NCBI GenBank assembly: GCA_900199555.1
Contig: FZQZ01000002.1
Span: 1-64,000, forward strand
Direction of reading: 5' to 3'
DNA from: Prevotellaceae bacterium MN60
GTDB taxonomy: Bacteria > Bacteroidota > Bacteroidia > Bacteroidales > Bacteroidaceae
DNA: 64,000 nucleotides
The notes under the pieces: generated by a model
Seen by the model: the letters and a program-made list of their open reading frames with translations, nothing else
Database searches by the model: none
Told to the model about the DNA's origin: nothing
Part shown: piece after piece, positions 35,603 to 45,431 of the stretch
How the letters are laid out: each line of letters opens with the position of its first letter
How positions within the stretch are numbered: the stretch's first letter is position 1
Translations under genes and position numbers: made by a program

Positions 35603-35797
35603 TTAAATCACCAGCCCTGGAAGCGAGTCTAGTTTCTCCATCTCCCAGAAGGTCTGAAACGTATTCGTCCAGCGTTCGATATCCTCCTTGGTCGGTGGCT
35701 GATAATTGCCACAATCTCTTTCCATCGACTGCTTCTGACTCAAGAAGTCCTCTAAGCCTTCTTTGTAATTTTTGTACTTGTTCTTCAGAAAGTTCAT
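35603..35797 (-). CDS. Small protein of unknown function, element-associated
   Basis: 64 codons (MNFLKNKYKNYKEGLEDFLS, then CGNYQPPTKEDIERWTNTFQ), preceded by a good AGGAG ribosome-binding site 9 nt before the ATG. Charged and helical, no signal peptide. It is followed after 16 nt by the start of the methylase remnant frame. No recognised family; probably a surviving accessory ORF of the same element. Confidence 0.45.
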   Translation of the reverse strand: MNFLKNKYKNYKEGLEDFLSQKQSMERDCGNYQPPTKEDIERWTNTFQTFWEMEKLDSLPGLVI

Positions 35798-35889
35798 TGA
35801 TATAATCTCCTATTTTCTTCTCTGCAAATTTAATAGAATTATTTGAAGGAGCACAATCTATGCTAGTTAAATATTGTAATGAAAGGATA

Positions 35890-35997
35890 CTACTCTTCCT
35901 CCAGCTTTACAACTTTGTCTCCGTGCTTTGTCAAAACCTCCTTCCAGCTTCTTTGTTTCTTCTGGGTTTCGTTGTCTTGTTTCTTCTGCTGTGTCAT
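35890..35997 (-). CDS. Tiny basic/acidic peptide, element-associated
   Basis: 35 codons, MTQQKKQDNETQKKQRSWKE followed by VLTKHGDKVVKLEEE. Highly charged and low in hydrophobic residues. The composition is protein-like and resembles the start of the frame at 36356, but there is no good ribosome-binding site. It may be a real microprotein or debris. Confidence 0.35.
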   Translation of the reverse strand: MTQQKKQDNETQKKQRSWKEVLTKHGDKVVKLEEE

Positions 35998-36083
35998 AAT
36001 CAATAATATGTAAGATGTTGTTAATGATTTTCTGATGTTCAAGAGAGAGAGACGAGAAAAAAGTCTGTTAATACCCTCAATGT

Positions 36084-36356
36084 TTAAAGGTTAGCATCGG
36101 CATGGATATTAAACAAGCCATCCTCGCTGATATTACCCTTACATTCTACCAATACGTCTAAGTCACTATCGGGGTTAGTAGTGCCAGTTGTACGTGAACC
36201 AACAGACTTGATATCAACAATATCCCTGAATAGGAGTTGCTTCTTCGGTTTCTGTTTCGCTTATTTGCAGCGGTATTTCATCTTGCGATACCAGTTCGCC
36301 ATTTTATTGTCCTGAGTTTGAGAACTTTGCTGGTCTTGACTTTTCTTGTCGTCCAT
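36084..36356 (-). pseudogene. Nucleotidyltransferase-domain fragment with an in-frame stop
   Basis: Starting at ATG 36356, 31 codons (MDDKKSQDQQSSQTQDNKMA...) end at TAA (36261-36263). The same frame continues for 58 codons with DIVDIKSVGSRTTGTTNPDS and DLDVLVECKG before a second stop. GSRTTG...DSDLDVLVE is the nucleotidyltransferase signature (GS-x-G...DxD). Such domains occur in large proteins of Bacteroidota phages and integrative elements. The in-frame stop and the loss of the rest of the domain mark a pseudogene. It has its own TATCTTTG element (36393-36400). Confidence 0.6.
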
Positions 36357-36628
36357 TTTGTAGAGTATTAAATCTATTATTATTTCACGTTGCAAAGATA
36401 GTGGATAAATTCGGAATAAATAAAAAAAAGATGAAAAAGATTTGGAACTAAAGAAAAAACTTCCAATCTTTACAACATGAAAGGAACCAATCTATGTTAG
36501 GCACCGATTATTTCGGTAAGCAGGATAAGGAATGTAAGCGGCAAAGTTCCCTCTATAAAAGAATTCACGCGTATTGCACTATGTAGCAGAACAATACGCG
36601 TGAATACAAAAGGCTTTATTTAAATAAT
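36357..36628. other. Short gene-free segment with a promoter and hairpin copy 5
   Basis: Holds a minus-strand TATCTTTG (36393-36400) and the perfect hairpin at 36563-36605. No ORF is evident in between. Confidence 0.5.
36563..36605. repeat. ACGCGTGAA-type hairpin, copy 5 (best preserved)
   Basis: Perfect 14-bp arms ATTCACGCGTATTG and CAATACGCGTGAAT around a 15-base loop beginning CACTATG. It lies 24 bases past the stop of the lipoprotein gene and may end its transcript. Confidence 0.8.
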
Positions 36629-37186
36629 TTATTCTGCCATATCTACTTTGAGCGTCATCTTTCCCTTCTCATCAAAAGTGAAGGTAAAAGTTTGGTTGAG
36701 TTTGCCCTCAGCAATCAACGCTGCAGCAGTAGCCCCCGAAGTGGTCTGCTCTTTCCCTACTGTCTTCTGGGGATACTGTTCTATCACCGAACCAGCAGCA
36801 TTGCAAACACCTGAGGTATAAAGATAGGCAAGGCTATATGTAAATTCTTTCATCTCTTCGATTTTCGCATCTGGCTTTGCCGTTATCTTACGAGTAAATG
36901 TAACGGTAGATGGGAGCGACCTGGTAACGAGTGTTCCACCCCAAGAAAGATCGAGGAGCGTGTTTTCCTTAGAAACAACGACTTTTTCAGGTTCTTCATT
37001 TCCATCACCATAAGTCACCTCAATATCACAGTACTGCATCATATCGGAGGTGTTTTCAAGATAAAACGTAACGACTCCGTGTGCAGGTGTCTTATCATCA
37101 TCTTCATTCTTTACGCACCCAATGAAAAGGGTTGAAGTTAGTAAGCAGCAAAGGACGGCTGCAAGCGTCAATTTTAAATTCTTCAT
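36629..37186 (-). CDS. Hypothetical lipoprotein
   Basis: 185-aa predicted lipoprotein: signal MKNLKLTLAAVLCCLLTSTL, lipobox FIGC (Cys24), then a beta-rich domain without recognised motifs (GVVTFYLENTSDMMQYCDIE, FTRKITAKPDAKIEEMKEF). The last 40 residues (TFTFTFDEKGKMTLKVDM) look like a beta-hairpin end. A single gene with a TACTTTTG promoter element (37233-37240) at the border of the accessory island. Function unknown. Confidence 0.6.
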   Translation of the reverse strand: MKNLKLTLAAVLCCLLTSTLFIGCVKNEDDDKTPAHGVVTFYLENTSDMMQYCDIEVTYGDGNEEPEKVVVSKENTLLDLSWGGTLVTRSLPSTVTFTRKITAKPDAKIEEMKEFTYSLAYLYTSGVCNAAGSVIEQYPQKTVGKEQTTSGATAAALIAEGKLNQTFTFTFDEKGKMTLKVDMAE

Positions 37187-37368
37187 TGTTGGTTATTGTT
37201 GTTAATATTGATTGGTTTTCAGAATTTCCGTGCAAAAGTACAAATAAATGTAGATTTAGCAACATGTTTAACCTATTTTATTTTGTTTTCTCATTGATTT
37301 GCACTACCTCTGACTTCGTCGAAGGTAGGCTGCATCTCGGAAATACATAGAAAAAAACGGCTTTTTTC

Positions 37369-37399
37369 TTTGTATTTCTCTCGATTTGCACTACCTTTG
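37369..37399 (+). promoter_or_regulatory. Promoter of the FGGY-kinase operon
   Basis: TTTG (37369-37372), 19 nt, TACCTTTG (37392-37399). A near copy of the segment GATTTGCACTACCTTTG occurs 86 bases upstream (37297-37314) with CTCTG instead of CTTTG, as if the promoter had been duplicated and one copy decayed. Confidence 0.7.
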
Positions 37400-37429
37400 C
37401 ATACAAATTTCCTAAACTAAAAAAGAATT

Positions 37430-39019
37430 ATGACTGCAAAGCAAACCATTGAGGCTGGTAAAGCCATTCTGGGAATCGAATTCGGTTCCACACGCATCAA
37501 GGCCGTACTCATCGACCAAGAGAATAAACCTATCGCACAAGGCGCCTTCGAGTGGGAGAATCAACTCGTGGACGGACTGTGGACCTACAGCATCGATATC
37601 ATCTGGAAAGGTCTGCAAGACTGCTATGCCGATCTGCGCAAAGATGTAAAGGCACAGTATGACTGCGAGATTGAGAGTCTGGCTGCTATCGGATTCTCAG
37701 CTATGATGCATGGCTATATGGCCTTCAACGAGAAACAGGAGATTCTGGTGCCCTTCCGCACTTGGCGTAACACCAATACGGGCAAGGCTGCTGCAGAGCT
37801 CTCTGAGTTGTTCAACTATAACATTCCTCTGCGTTGGAGCATCTCACACTTGTATCAGTGCATCTTGAACGGTGATGAGCACGTGAAAGATATTAAGTAT
37901 CTGACCACTCTGGCAGGTTATGTACACTGGCAGGTAACAGGCGAGTTTGTACTGGGTGTGGGCGATGCATCAGGTATGATTCCTGTAGATCCTGCTACCA
38001 AGACTTACGATGCTACGATGGTGGAGAAGTTTGACAAGCTGGTGGCTCCTAAGGGCTACAGCTGGAAGCTGCTCGACATTCTGCCTAAGTCACTGAATGC
38101 TGGCGAGAATGCTGGCGTGCTGACTGCCGAGGGCGCTAAGAAGCTCGACGTATCTGGACACCTGAAGGCTGGCATCCCCGTTTGTCCTCCTGAGGGTGAC
38201 GCTGGTACGGGTATGGTAGCAACAAATGCCGTAAAGCAGCGCACGGGTAACGTATCGGCTGGTACCTCTTCATTCTCTATGATTGTATTGGAGAAGCCAC
38301 TGAGCAAGCCTTACGAGATGATTGACATGGTAACTACTCCTGACGGTAGTCTGGTAGCGATGGTGCACTGTAACAACTGTACCTCAGACATCAACGCATG
38401 GGTAGGATTGTTTAAGGAGTATCAGCAGCTGCTGGGTGTGCCCGTAGATATGAACGAACTGTATGGCAAGTTGTTTAACAAGGCATTGGAGGGTGACACC
38501 GACTGCGGTGGCCTGATGGCATACAACTACGTATCAGGTGAACCTGTAACCGGACTGGCTGAAGGTCGCCCCATGTTTGTACGCTCTGCTGGTGACAAGT
38601 TTAACCTGGCTAACTTCATGCGTGCTCACCTGTATGGTGCCATCGGCGTGCTGAAGATTGGTAACGACATCTTGCTGAAGGAAGAAAAGATTAAGGTGGA
38701 CCGCATCACTGGTCATGGTGGCTACTTCAAGACTGCTGGTGTAGGTCAGCGCATGCTGGCTGCCGCACTCAACAGCCCCATCAGCGTAATGGAGACTGCT
38801 GGTGAAGGTGGCGCATGGGGTATCGCCCTGCTGGCTGGTTACCTGATTAATAAGAACGGAAAGAATCTGGCTGACTATCTCGAGGATGTTGTCTTCGCAG
38901 GCAACACTGGTGTATCTATCGCACCAAAGGCTGAGGATGTTGCAGGCTTCGAGAAGTATATTGAGAACTACAAGCAGTGTCTGCCCATTGAGCAGGCTGC
39001 CGTTGACGCTAAGAAATAA
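37430..39019 (+). CDS. FGGY-family carbohydrate kinase (ribulokinase-like)
   Basis: Cytosolic sugar kinase of 529 aa. The N-terminal phosphate-binding loop GIEFGSTRIKAVLID (about 14-28) and the middle and C-terminal FGGY segments (GDAGTGMVATNAV, NVSAGTSSFSMIV, ITGHGGYFKTAGVGQRMLAA) are clear. Its length and the GIEFGSTRIK start resemble a Bacteroidota group near L-ribulokinases, but no araA or araD gene is adjacent, so the sugar is open. It is first of a five-gene rightward operon; the next gene starts with GTG at the base after its stop. Confidence 0.85.
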   Translation: MTAKQTIEAGKAILGIEFGSTRIKAVLIDQENKPIAQGAFEWENQLVDGLWTYSIDIIWKGLQDCYADLRKDVKAQYDCEIESLAAIGFSAMMHGYMAFNEKQEILVPFRTWRNTNTGKAAAELSELFNYNIPLRWSISHLYQCILNGDEHVKDIKYLTTLAGYVHWQVTGEFVLGVGDASGMIPVDPATKTYDATMVEKFDKLVAPKGYSWKLLDILPKSLNAGENAGVLTAEGAKKLDVSGHLKAGIPVCPPEGDAGTGMVATNAVKQRTGNVSAGTSSFSMIVLEKPLSKPYEMIDMVTTPDGSLVAMVHCNNCTSDINAWVGLFKEYQQLLGVPVDMNELYGKLFNKALEGDTDCGGLMAYNYVSGEPVTGLAEGRPMFVRSAGDKFNLANFMRAHLYGAIGVLKIGNDILLKEEKIKVDRITGHGGYFKTAGVGQRMLAAALNSPISVMETAGEGGAWGIALLAGYLINKNGKNLADYLEDVVFAGNTGVSIAPKAEDVAGFEKYIENYKQCLPIEQAAVDAKK

Positions 39020-39655
39020 GTGACAAGAACTGGAAACTACAACTTTTCGGTGGTCATGGTGGTGCATGACCAAGCCGAGACACTGGAGCGCAACCTGCCA
39101 CACTTTCTAACGGTGGCAGGGAAAGCGCACGGTGAGATTATCATCGTAGACGACGCATCAACAGACGGTACGCCCGACATACTAAAAAGATTTCAAGGCG
39201 AAAACGAGCACCTATATACGACCTTCCTGCCGAAAAGCGTGCGCAACAAGAGTCATCTGCGACTGGCACTGAGCATCGGTGCCAAGGCTGCACTCGCATC
39301 GCGCATCATCCTTGCCGACATCACTCGCCCACCCTTGGTAGATGAGTGGCTAACGGGATTCAGCAACGGAGAGGTGACAGTGGTATATAGTCAACTGAAA
39401 CAAGGGCAGCCACAGGTGACACACCAGTTGTTTGACAACATAGAAGAGGCCAAGCCCTACGTGCTGAAAGCAGAATGCAACGGTGGGTTAGGACATAGAG
39501 GTCGATTTATGCGCTTTCGCCGAGGACTATACGACGCGATAGCTGTCAACAAAGACACCTGCTTTGATACCATCAAACTATTCGACCACCACTACAATGC
39601 GCTGAAGCGCTTCCGTATGTGTCTGGGCGTATTCACCAAAAATATGTTTGCATGA
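39020..39655 (+). CDS. Family-2 glycosyltransferase-like protein
   Basis: GT-A fold protein of 211 aa. The GTG at 39020 directly follows the kinase stop and is needed to include the first beta strand (FSVVMVVHDQAE). The nucleotide-binding VDDASTDGTPDIL is at about 45-57, and LADIT near 96-100 is in the place of the DXD motif. It is shorter than usual GT2 enzymes. The last base pairs overlap the next gene (ATGA). The acceptor is unknown. It is unusual to find it between a sugar kinase and an FBPase gene. Confidence 0.65.
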   Translation: MTRTGNYNFSVVMVVHDQAETLERNLPHFLTVAGKAHGEIIIVDDASTDGTPDILKRFQGENEHLYTTFLPKSVRNKSHLRLALSIGAKAALASRIILADITRPPLVDEWLTGFSNGEVTVVYSQLKQGQPQVTHQLFDNIEEAKPYVLKAECNGGLGHRGRFMRFRRGLYDAIAVNKDTCFDTIKLFDHHYNALKRFRMCLGVFTKNMFA

Positions 39656-40749
39656 AGATACTCCATTATTACGCAAGCAGCGAAGTGCCTCTGGTAATAC
39701 AATATGTCAAGACACTTTGCGAAGCCATGGGAACAGAGGTAACCAACGAGGTAACCACCAATGGCACGGATGCTAAAGAGCGACTGACCAGCAGTCACTA
39801 CGATATACTGCACATACATGGTTGTTGGCAGTATGCTGCATACCGACTGGCTTGTGTAGCATGGAGAGAGAACACCCGCGTGGTCATCACTCCACATGGC
39901 GAACTGGAGCCTTGGGTGATGAAGCGACGCTACTGGAAGGAGAAACTGCCCAAACGCCTACTCTTCTTGAAAAGACTGCTACAAAAGACTTATGCCGTCA
40001 TCATTCAGGGAAAGATGGAAGAGGAATGTATGCAAAAACTGGGATGGAACAGTCGTACGGTTATCATCCGCAACAGCATCATCACCCACTCTATCACACC
40101 CAAAGAGATGGCACAGCAGGTGGCACAGGTGTATCGGAAAGTGTTAGACAGCAATACGCTGGAGCTGATGACCGACGACACCAAAGATACGCTGAGACAA
40201 CTTATCAAGGTGGGCATCACGGGCGACGAGCGCTGGCTACAGGAGGAGCCGAAAGAAATCAGAGAGCACGCGCAATGGCGCATGGTATATTGCTACGCAC
40301 ACCACGAACAGGTGGTGGAGGTGGTAAAGCGAGGACTGCGCATCATGCGTATGGAGGCTCCCGACTTCAACATCCAGCAGATGCCGTGCTTTATGCCCGA
40401 TGGCTATGAACCCGCCAAGAGCATCGAGTCGGCTATCGGCATGCAGTATGCTACGGAGAACGACCGACTGATGGCTACCTTCCGACACCTGAAGAGATTG
40501 GCGATACATCATCGACTGACCATCTCGCATCTGGTAGAGCTGGACAAGGAGCTAAGACAGCACGACTGCGCCGAAGACCAGTTGTGTAATGCCCTACAAG
40601 AGCGCAACCTCTACGTATTTGCCGGACGACTGATGCAGCTGATGAACGAGTTGACAGGACTGGACGAGGGCATGATGCCCATGCCTGCCATCAACGACCG
40701 ACATACTCGGCAGATGAGAAAACACATAGACAATCACCTAAAGATATAA
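39652..40749 (+). CDS. Glycosyltransferase-4-like N-domain protein with an unassigned C-terminus
   Basis: 366 aa from the ATG at 39652. An in-frame ATG at 39619 lies inside the previous gene. The first 160 residues look like a GT4 N-terminal Rossmann domain (MKILHYYASSEVPLVIQYVK, DILHIHGCW, VVITPHGELEPW, GKMEEECMQKLG, VIIRNSI). The second half is helical and charged and lacks the usual GT-B E-x7-E motif, so transferase activity is doubtful. Coupled to the GT2-like gene by ATGA and 5 nt before fbp. Confidence 0.55.
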   Translation: MKILHYYASSEVPLVIQYVKTLCEAMGTEVTNEVTTNGTDAKERLTSSHYDILHIHGCWQYAAYRLACVAWRENTRVVITPHGELEPWVMKRRYWKEKLPKRLLFLKRLLQKTYAVIIQGKMEEECMQKLGWNSRTVIIRNSIITHSITPKEMAQQVAQVYRKVLDSNTLELMTDDTKDTLRQLIKVGITGDERWLQEEPKEIREHAQWRMVYCYAHHEQVVEVVKRGLRIMRMEAPDFNIQQMPCFMPDGYEPAKSIESAIGMQYATENDRLMATFRHLKRLAIHHRLTISHLVELDKELRQHDCAEDQLCNALQERNLYVFAGRLMQLMNELTGLDEGMMPMPAINDRHTRQMRKHIDNHLKI

Positions 40750-40754
40750 AGACG

Positions 40755-42734
40755 ATGAAAGAGACATTTCCCGAACGTGATATGCACTATCTACGCCTGC
40801 TATCGACATCTTTTCCTACCGTAGCAGCTGCTGCCACCGAGATTATCAACTTGGAGGCAATACTCAACCTGCCCAAAGGTACGGAACACTTTCTTGCCGA
40901 CCTGCACGGAGAGAGTGCCGCATTCAAGCATGTCATCAAGAATGCATCGGGAAATATTCGTCGTAAGGTGAGCGAACTGTTTGCTGGTGACATTCGTGAC
41001 AAGGAGCGTAGAGAACTGTGTACGCTGATATACTATCCGGAAGAAAAACTGGAGCTGATAAAAGCAGCAGAGATGGATGATCTGGACGACTGGTATCATA
41101 TCACCATACATCGACTGGTGGCTGTATGTCGCGACGTATCGTCGAAATACACACGCTCTAAGGTGCGCAAGTCACTGCCAGAGGACTTTGCCTATATCAT
41201 AGAGGAACTGTTGCACGAGCGTACAGATGATACCGACAAGGCTGCCTACGTGAGCGTGATTGTGGACACGATAATCTCTACAGGTCGTGCCGACGACTTT
41301 ATCATTGCTCTATGTAACGTGATTCAGAGACTGTCTATCGACCAGCTGCACATCTTGGGGGACATCTACGATCGTGGACCTGGTGCGCACATCATACTAG
41401 ACACCATGAAGCAGTATCATTCGTGGGATATCCAATGGGGTAACCACGACATTCTGTGGATGGGTGCTGGAGCAGGTAACAATGCTTGCATCTGTAATGT
41501 GCTGAGACTCTCGCTGCGCTATGCCAATCTGGCTACGGTAGAAGAGGCATACGGTATCAACTTGGTGCCACTGGCCACCTTTGCTATGGAAGTATATGGC
41601 GACGACCCTTGTGAGGAGTTTATCCCTCACCTGATGGCTGGCAACACGATGGAAGAGAAGTATATCAAGCTAACTGCACAGATGCACAAGGCCATCTCTA
41701 TCATCCAGTTCAAGAAAGAGGCGCAAATCTTCAAGCGTCGTCCTGAATGGGGCATGCAAGATCGTTGTATGCTAGACCATATAGACTATGAGCGCGGGGT
41801 ATGCGTGATAGACGGCAAGGAGTATGAGATGCGTTCAAACAACTTCCCTACCATCGACCCCAAGAATCCCTGCGAGCTGACACCCGAAGAGCATCAGCTG
41901 ATGGAGCGCCTGCATCACTCATTCCGCGTGAGTGAGAAACTGCAGAAGCACATCAAGATGTTGTTGTCACACGGTTGTATGTATACCATCTGCAACCAGA
42001 ACTTGCTGTTCCATGCCTCTTGTCCGCTGAATGAAGACGGAAGTCTGAAGGAGGTGGAACTGTATGACGGCAAGCGCTATAGTGGAAAAGAACTGATGCA
42101 CCATATCGGCATGATGGTAAGAGCAGCTTTCGAGAATGATACCGATAGAGAGCAGCGACTCTACGCACGCGACTACTTCTTATATTTATGGTGTGGCAAG
42201 GATTCGCCCCTATTCGACAAGTCGAAAATGGCCACCTTTGAACGCTACTTCTTGACTGACAAGGAAACCTTTAAGGAGGAGAAAGGCTACTACTTCCAAC
42301 TGCGCGACTCGGAAGAGGTGTGCGACAGAATACTGGATGCTTTCGGGGTAAAAGGAGACAACAGACATATTATCAACGGCCACGTTCCCGTACATGCCTC
42401 GAAGGGTGAGAATCCCATCAAAGCGAATGGAAAACTGATGGTGATTGATGGTGGTTTCTCACAGGCTTACCACTCTACTACAGGTATTGCCGGATACACG
42501 CTGGTTTACCATAGCCGAGGTTTCCAATTAGTTCAGCACGAACCATTTACGAGTGCATCAGAAGCCATAGAAAAAGGTACGGATATTAAGTCGACCACAC
42601 AACTGGTGGAGCTCTCAGCTCACCGCATGTTGGTGGCTGACACAGACCGAGGTGCAGAGTTGCGCGAACAGATAGAAGACCTGCGCCAACTGCTCTACGC
42701 CTATCGTCACGGCATCATCAAAGAAGCGAAATGA
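40755..42734 (+). CDS. fbp: Fructose-1,6-bisphosphatase, class III
   Basis: Gluconeogenic enzyme that hydrolyses fructose-1,6-bisphosphate. The 659-aa length is right for the Firmicutes/Bacteroidota class III type. The metallophosphoesterase metal motifs are GDIYDRGPGAH (about 196-206) and GNHDILW (about 227-233), with HGESAAFKH early and NGHVPVHASKGENPIKANG late. It is fourth in the operon, and its stop overlaps the HPPK-like start (ATGA). Confidence 0.95.
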   Translation: MKETFPERDMHYLRLLSTSFPTVAAAATEIINLEAILNLPKGTEHFLADLHGESAAFKHVIKNASGNIRRKVSELFAGDIRDKERRELCTLIYYPEEKLELIKAAEMDDLDDWYHITIHRLVAVCRDVSSKYTRSKVRKSLPEDFAYIIEELLHERTDDTDKAAYVSVIVDTIISTGRADDFIIALCNVIQRLSIDQLHILGDIYDRGPGAHIILDTMKQYHSWDIQWGNHDILWMGAGAGNNACICNVLRLSLRYANLATVEEAYGINLVPLATFAMEVYGDDPCEEFIPHLMAGNTMEEKYIKLTAQMHKAISIIQFKKEAQIFKRRPEWGMQDRCMLDHIDYERGVCVIDGKEYEMRSNNFPTIDPKNPCELTPEEHQLMERLHHSFRVSEKLQKHIKMLLSHGCMYTICNQNLLFHASCPLNEDGSLKEVELYDGKRYSGKELMHHIGMMVRAAFENDTDREQRLYARDYFLYLWCGKDSPLFDKSKMATFERYFLTDKETFKEEKGYYFQLRDSEEVCDRILDAFGVKGDNRHIINGHVPVHASKGENPIKANGKLMVIDGGFSQAYHSTTGIAGYTLVYHSRGFQLVQHEPFTSASEAIEKGTDIKSTTQLVELSAHRMLVADTDRGAELREQIEDLRQLLYAYRHGIIKEAK

Positions 42735-43084
42735 AACACAAAGTCATCATAGCATTAGGCTCAAATTATTTGCAAGCAGTACATATCCGCTGGGCGTCAG
42801 AACGACTGGCCCACCTACTCGACGACTGCCATTATAGCCGTATGCTATGGACTGCCGACGTGAAAGGTAGTGGCAAATGGTATATGAACCGACTGGTGGC
42901 AGGCTTGACAACATTATCAGCAGAACAACTTCAGCAGTTATTGAAAGAGACGGAAACCGAGACAGGAAGAAGCCACGAGAGGGTTACAATAGACCTCGAC
43001 CTGATGCAGTATGACAACCTGCGATATCACGAAAAAGACTGGCAGCGTAAGTATGTCACAGACATCATTAACGACATATTATAG
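42731..43084 (+). CDS. Short HPPK (FolK)-like protein
   Basis: 117 aa, shorter than FolK (about 160). It starts with the ALGSN motif (residues 8-12) and ends with RVTIDLDLMQYDNL, where the two Asp correspond to the magnesium-binding DLD of 6-hydroxymethyl-dihydropterin pyrophosphokinase. The central pterin-loop and the HPR end are missing or altered. Folate enzyme activity is uncertain; it may be a regulatory or divergent paralog. ATGA overlap with fbp. Confidence 0.6.
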   Translation: MKHKVIIALGSNYLQAVHIRWASERLAHLLDDCHYSRMLWTADVKGSGKWYMNRLVAGLTTLSAEQLQQLLKETETETGRSHERVTIDLDLMQYDNLRYHEKDWQRKYVTDIINDIL

Positions 43085-43125
43085 AAATAGTTACGTAAAA
43101 AGTAGCATATCTCGTTTTTTTTTAC

Positions 43126-43133
43126 TACCTTTG
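43126..43133 (+). promoter_or_regulatory. -7 element before the ABC-F gene
   Basis: TACCTTTG 35 nt before the ATG. No clear TTG at the expected -33 distance. Confidence 0.55.
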
Positions 43134-43152
43134 CAGCCGCAAATTATAATAA

Positions 43153-44781
<1,629 letters not shown>

Positions 44782-44782
44782 C

Positions 44783-44810
44783 AATGCTTAATGATTAATG
44801 CTTAATGCTT
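44783..44810. repeat. Heptanucleotide repeat upstream of grpE
   Basis: Four units of AATGCTT (second unit AATGATT), ending 6 bases before a sigma-54-like promoter. Confidence 0.85.
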
Positions 44811-44815
44811 AATTG

Positions 44816-44831
44816 TGGCACAGTATTTGCA
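44816..44831 (+). promoter_or_regulatory. Sigma-54-like promoter of grpE-dnaJ
   Basis: TGGCACAGTATTTGCA: a TGGCAC-N5-TTGC match, with exactly 10 nt between the GG and GC pairs as sigma-54 requires. It lies 28 nt before the grpE ATG, giving a short leader. No TAnnTTTG element is seen here. Single-site match, so caution. Confidence 0.45.
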
Positions 44832-44858
44832 TAGAAGGCAGAAAAAAACTGTAACGCT

Positions 44859-45431
44859 ATGAAAGAAGAAGAAAAGATTAATCAGGAAGAAATCCTAGAG
44901 AACGAAGAAGCTCAGGAGACTGCTGAGACTTCAGAAAATACAGATAAGCAAGAAACTACAGAGAAGACTGCTGAGGAGAAAGACCCTCTGGAGGCTGCTC
45001 AGGAAGAGATTGAGCAACTGAAAACACAGATGCTCTATAAGACAGCAGAGTTTGAAAACTACCGCAAGCGTACACTAAAGGAGAAAGCAGAACTTATCCT
45101 CAATGGTGGCGAAAAGGCTGTATCTGCAGTACTCCCTGTTATTGATGATATGGAGCGTGCCATCGAGAATGGTGCAAAGACAGACGACCCCGCCGTACTG
45201 CGCGAAGGTATGGAACTGATATACAACAAGTTTATCAAAGCCCTCGAAGGTCTGGGCGTCAAGAAGATTGATACAGAAGACGCTGACTTCAACACAGACC
45301 TGCACGAAGCGGTGGCTATGGTGCCAGGTATGGGCGACGATAAGAAAGGAAAGGTAATTGACTGTCTGCAGGCAGGCTATCAGTTGAACGATAAAGTAAT
45401 TCGCCACGCCAAAGTGGCAGTAGGACAGTAA
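44859..45431 (+). CDS. grpE: Nucleotide-exchange factor GrpE
   Basis: Co-chaperone that releases ADP from DnaK. The 190 aa have a long acidic N-terminus (about 1-50), a coiled coil (about 50-90), then the conserved [43 protein letters not shown] and [17 protein letters not shown] of the GrpE beta domain. Its stop codon shares a base with the dnaJ ATG, so the two are translationally coupled. No dnaK gene in the window. Confidence 0.95.
   Translation: MKEEEKINQEEILENEEAQETAETSENTDKQETTEKTAEEKDPLEAAQEEIEQLKTQMLYKTAEFENYRKRTLKEKAELILNGGEKAVSAVLPVIDDMERAIENGAKTDDPAVLREGMELIYNKFIKALEGLGVKKIDTEDADFNTDLHEAVAMVPGMGDDKKGKVIDCLQAGYQLNDKVIRHAKVAVGQ

Noticed and set aside
35493..35714. N-terminal extension of the frame ending at 35262
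   Set aside because: The upstream half has mixed, unlikely composition and overlaps the 35603-35797 gene; the ATG at 35492 gives a compact helical protein.
33054..37186. Active prophage or conjugative element
   Set aside because: Only remnants are present; no integrase, relaxase, Tra or phage structural gene was found.
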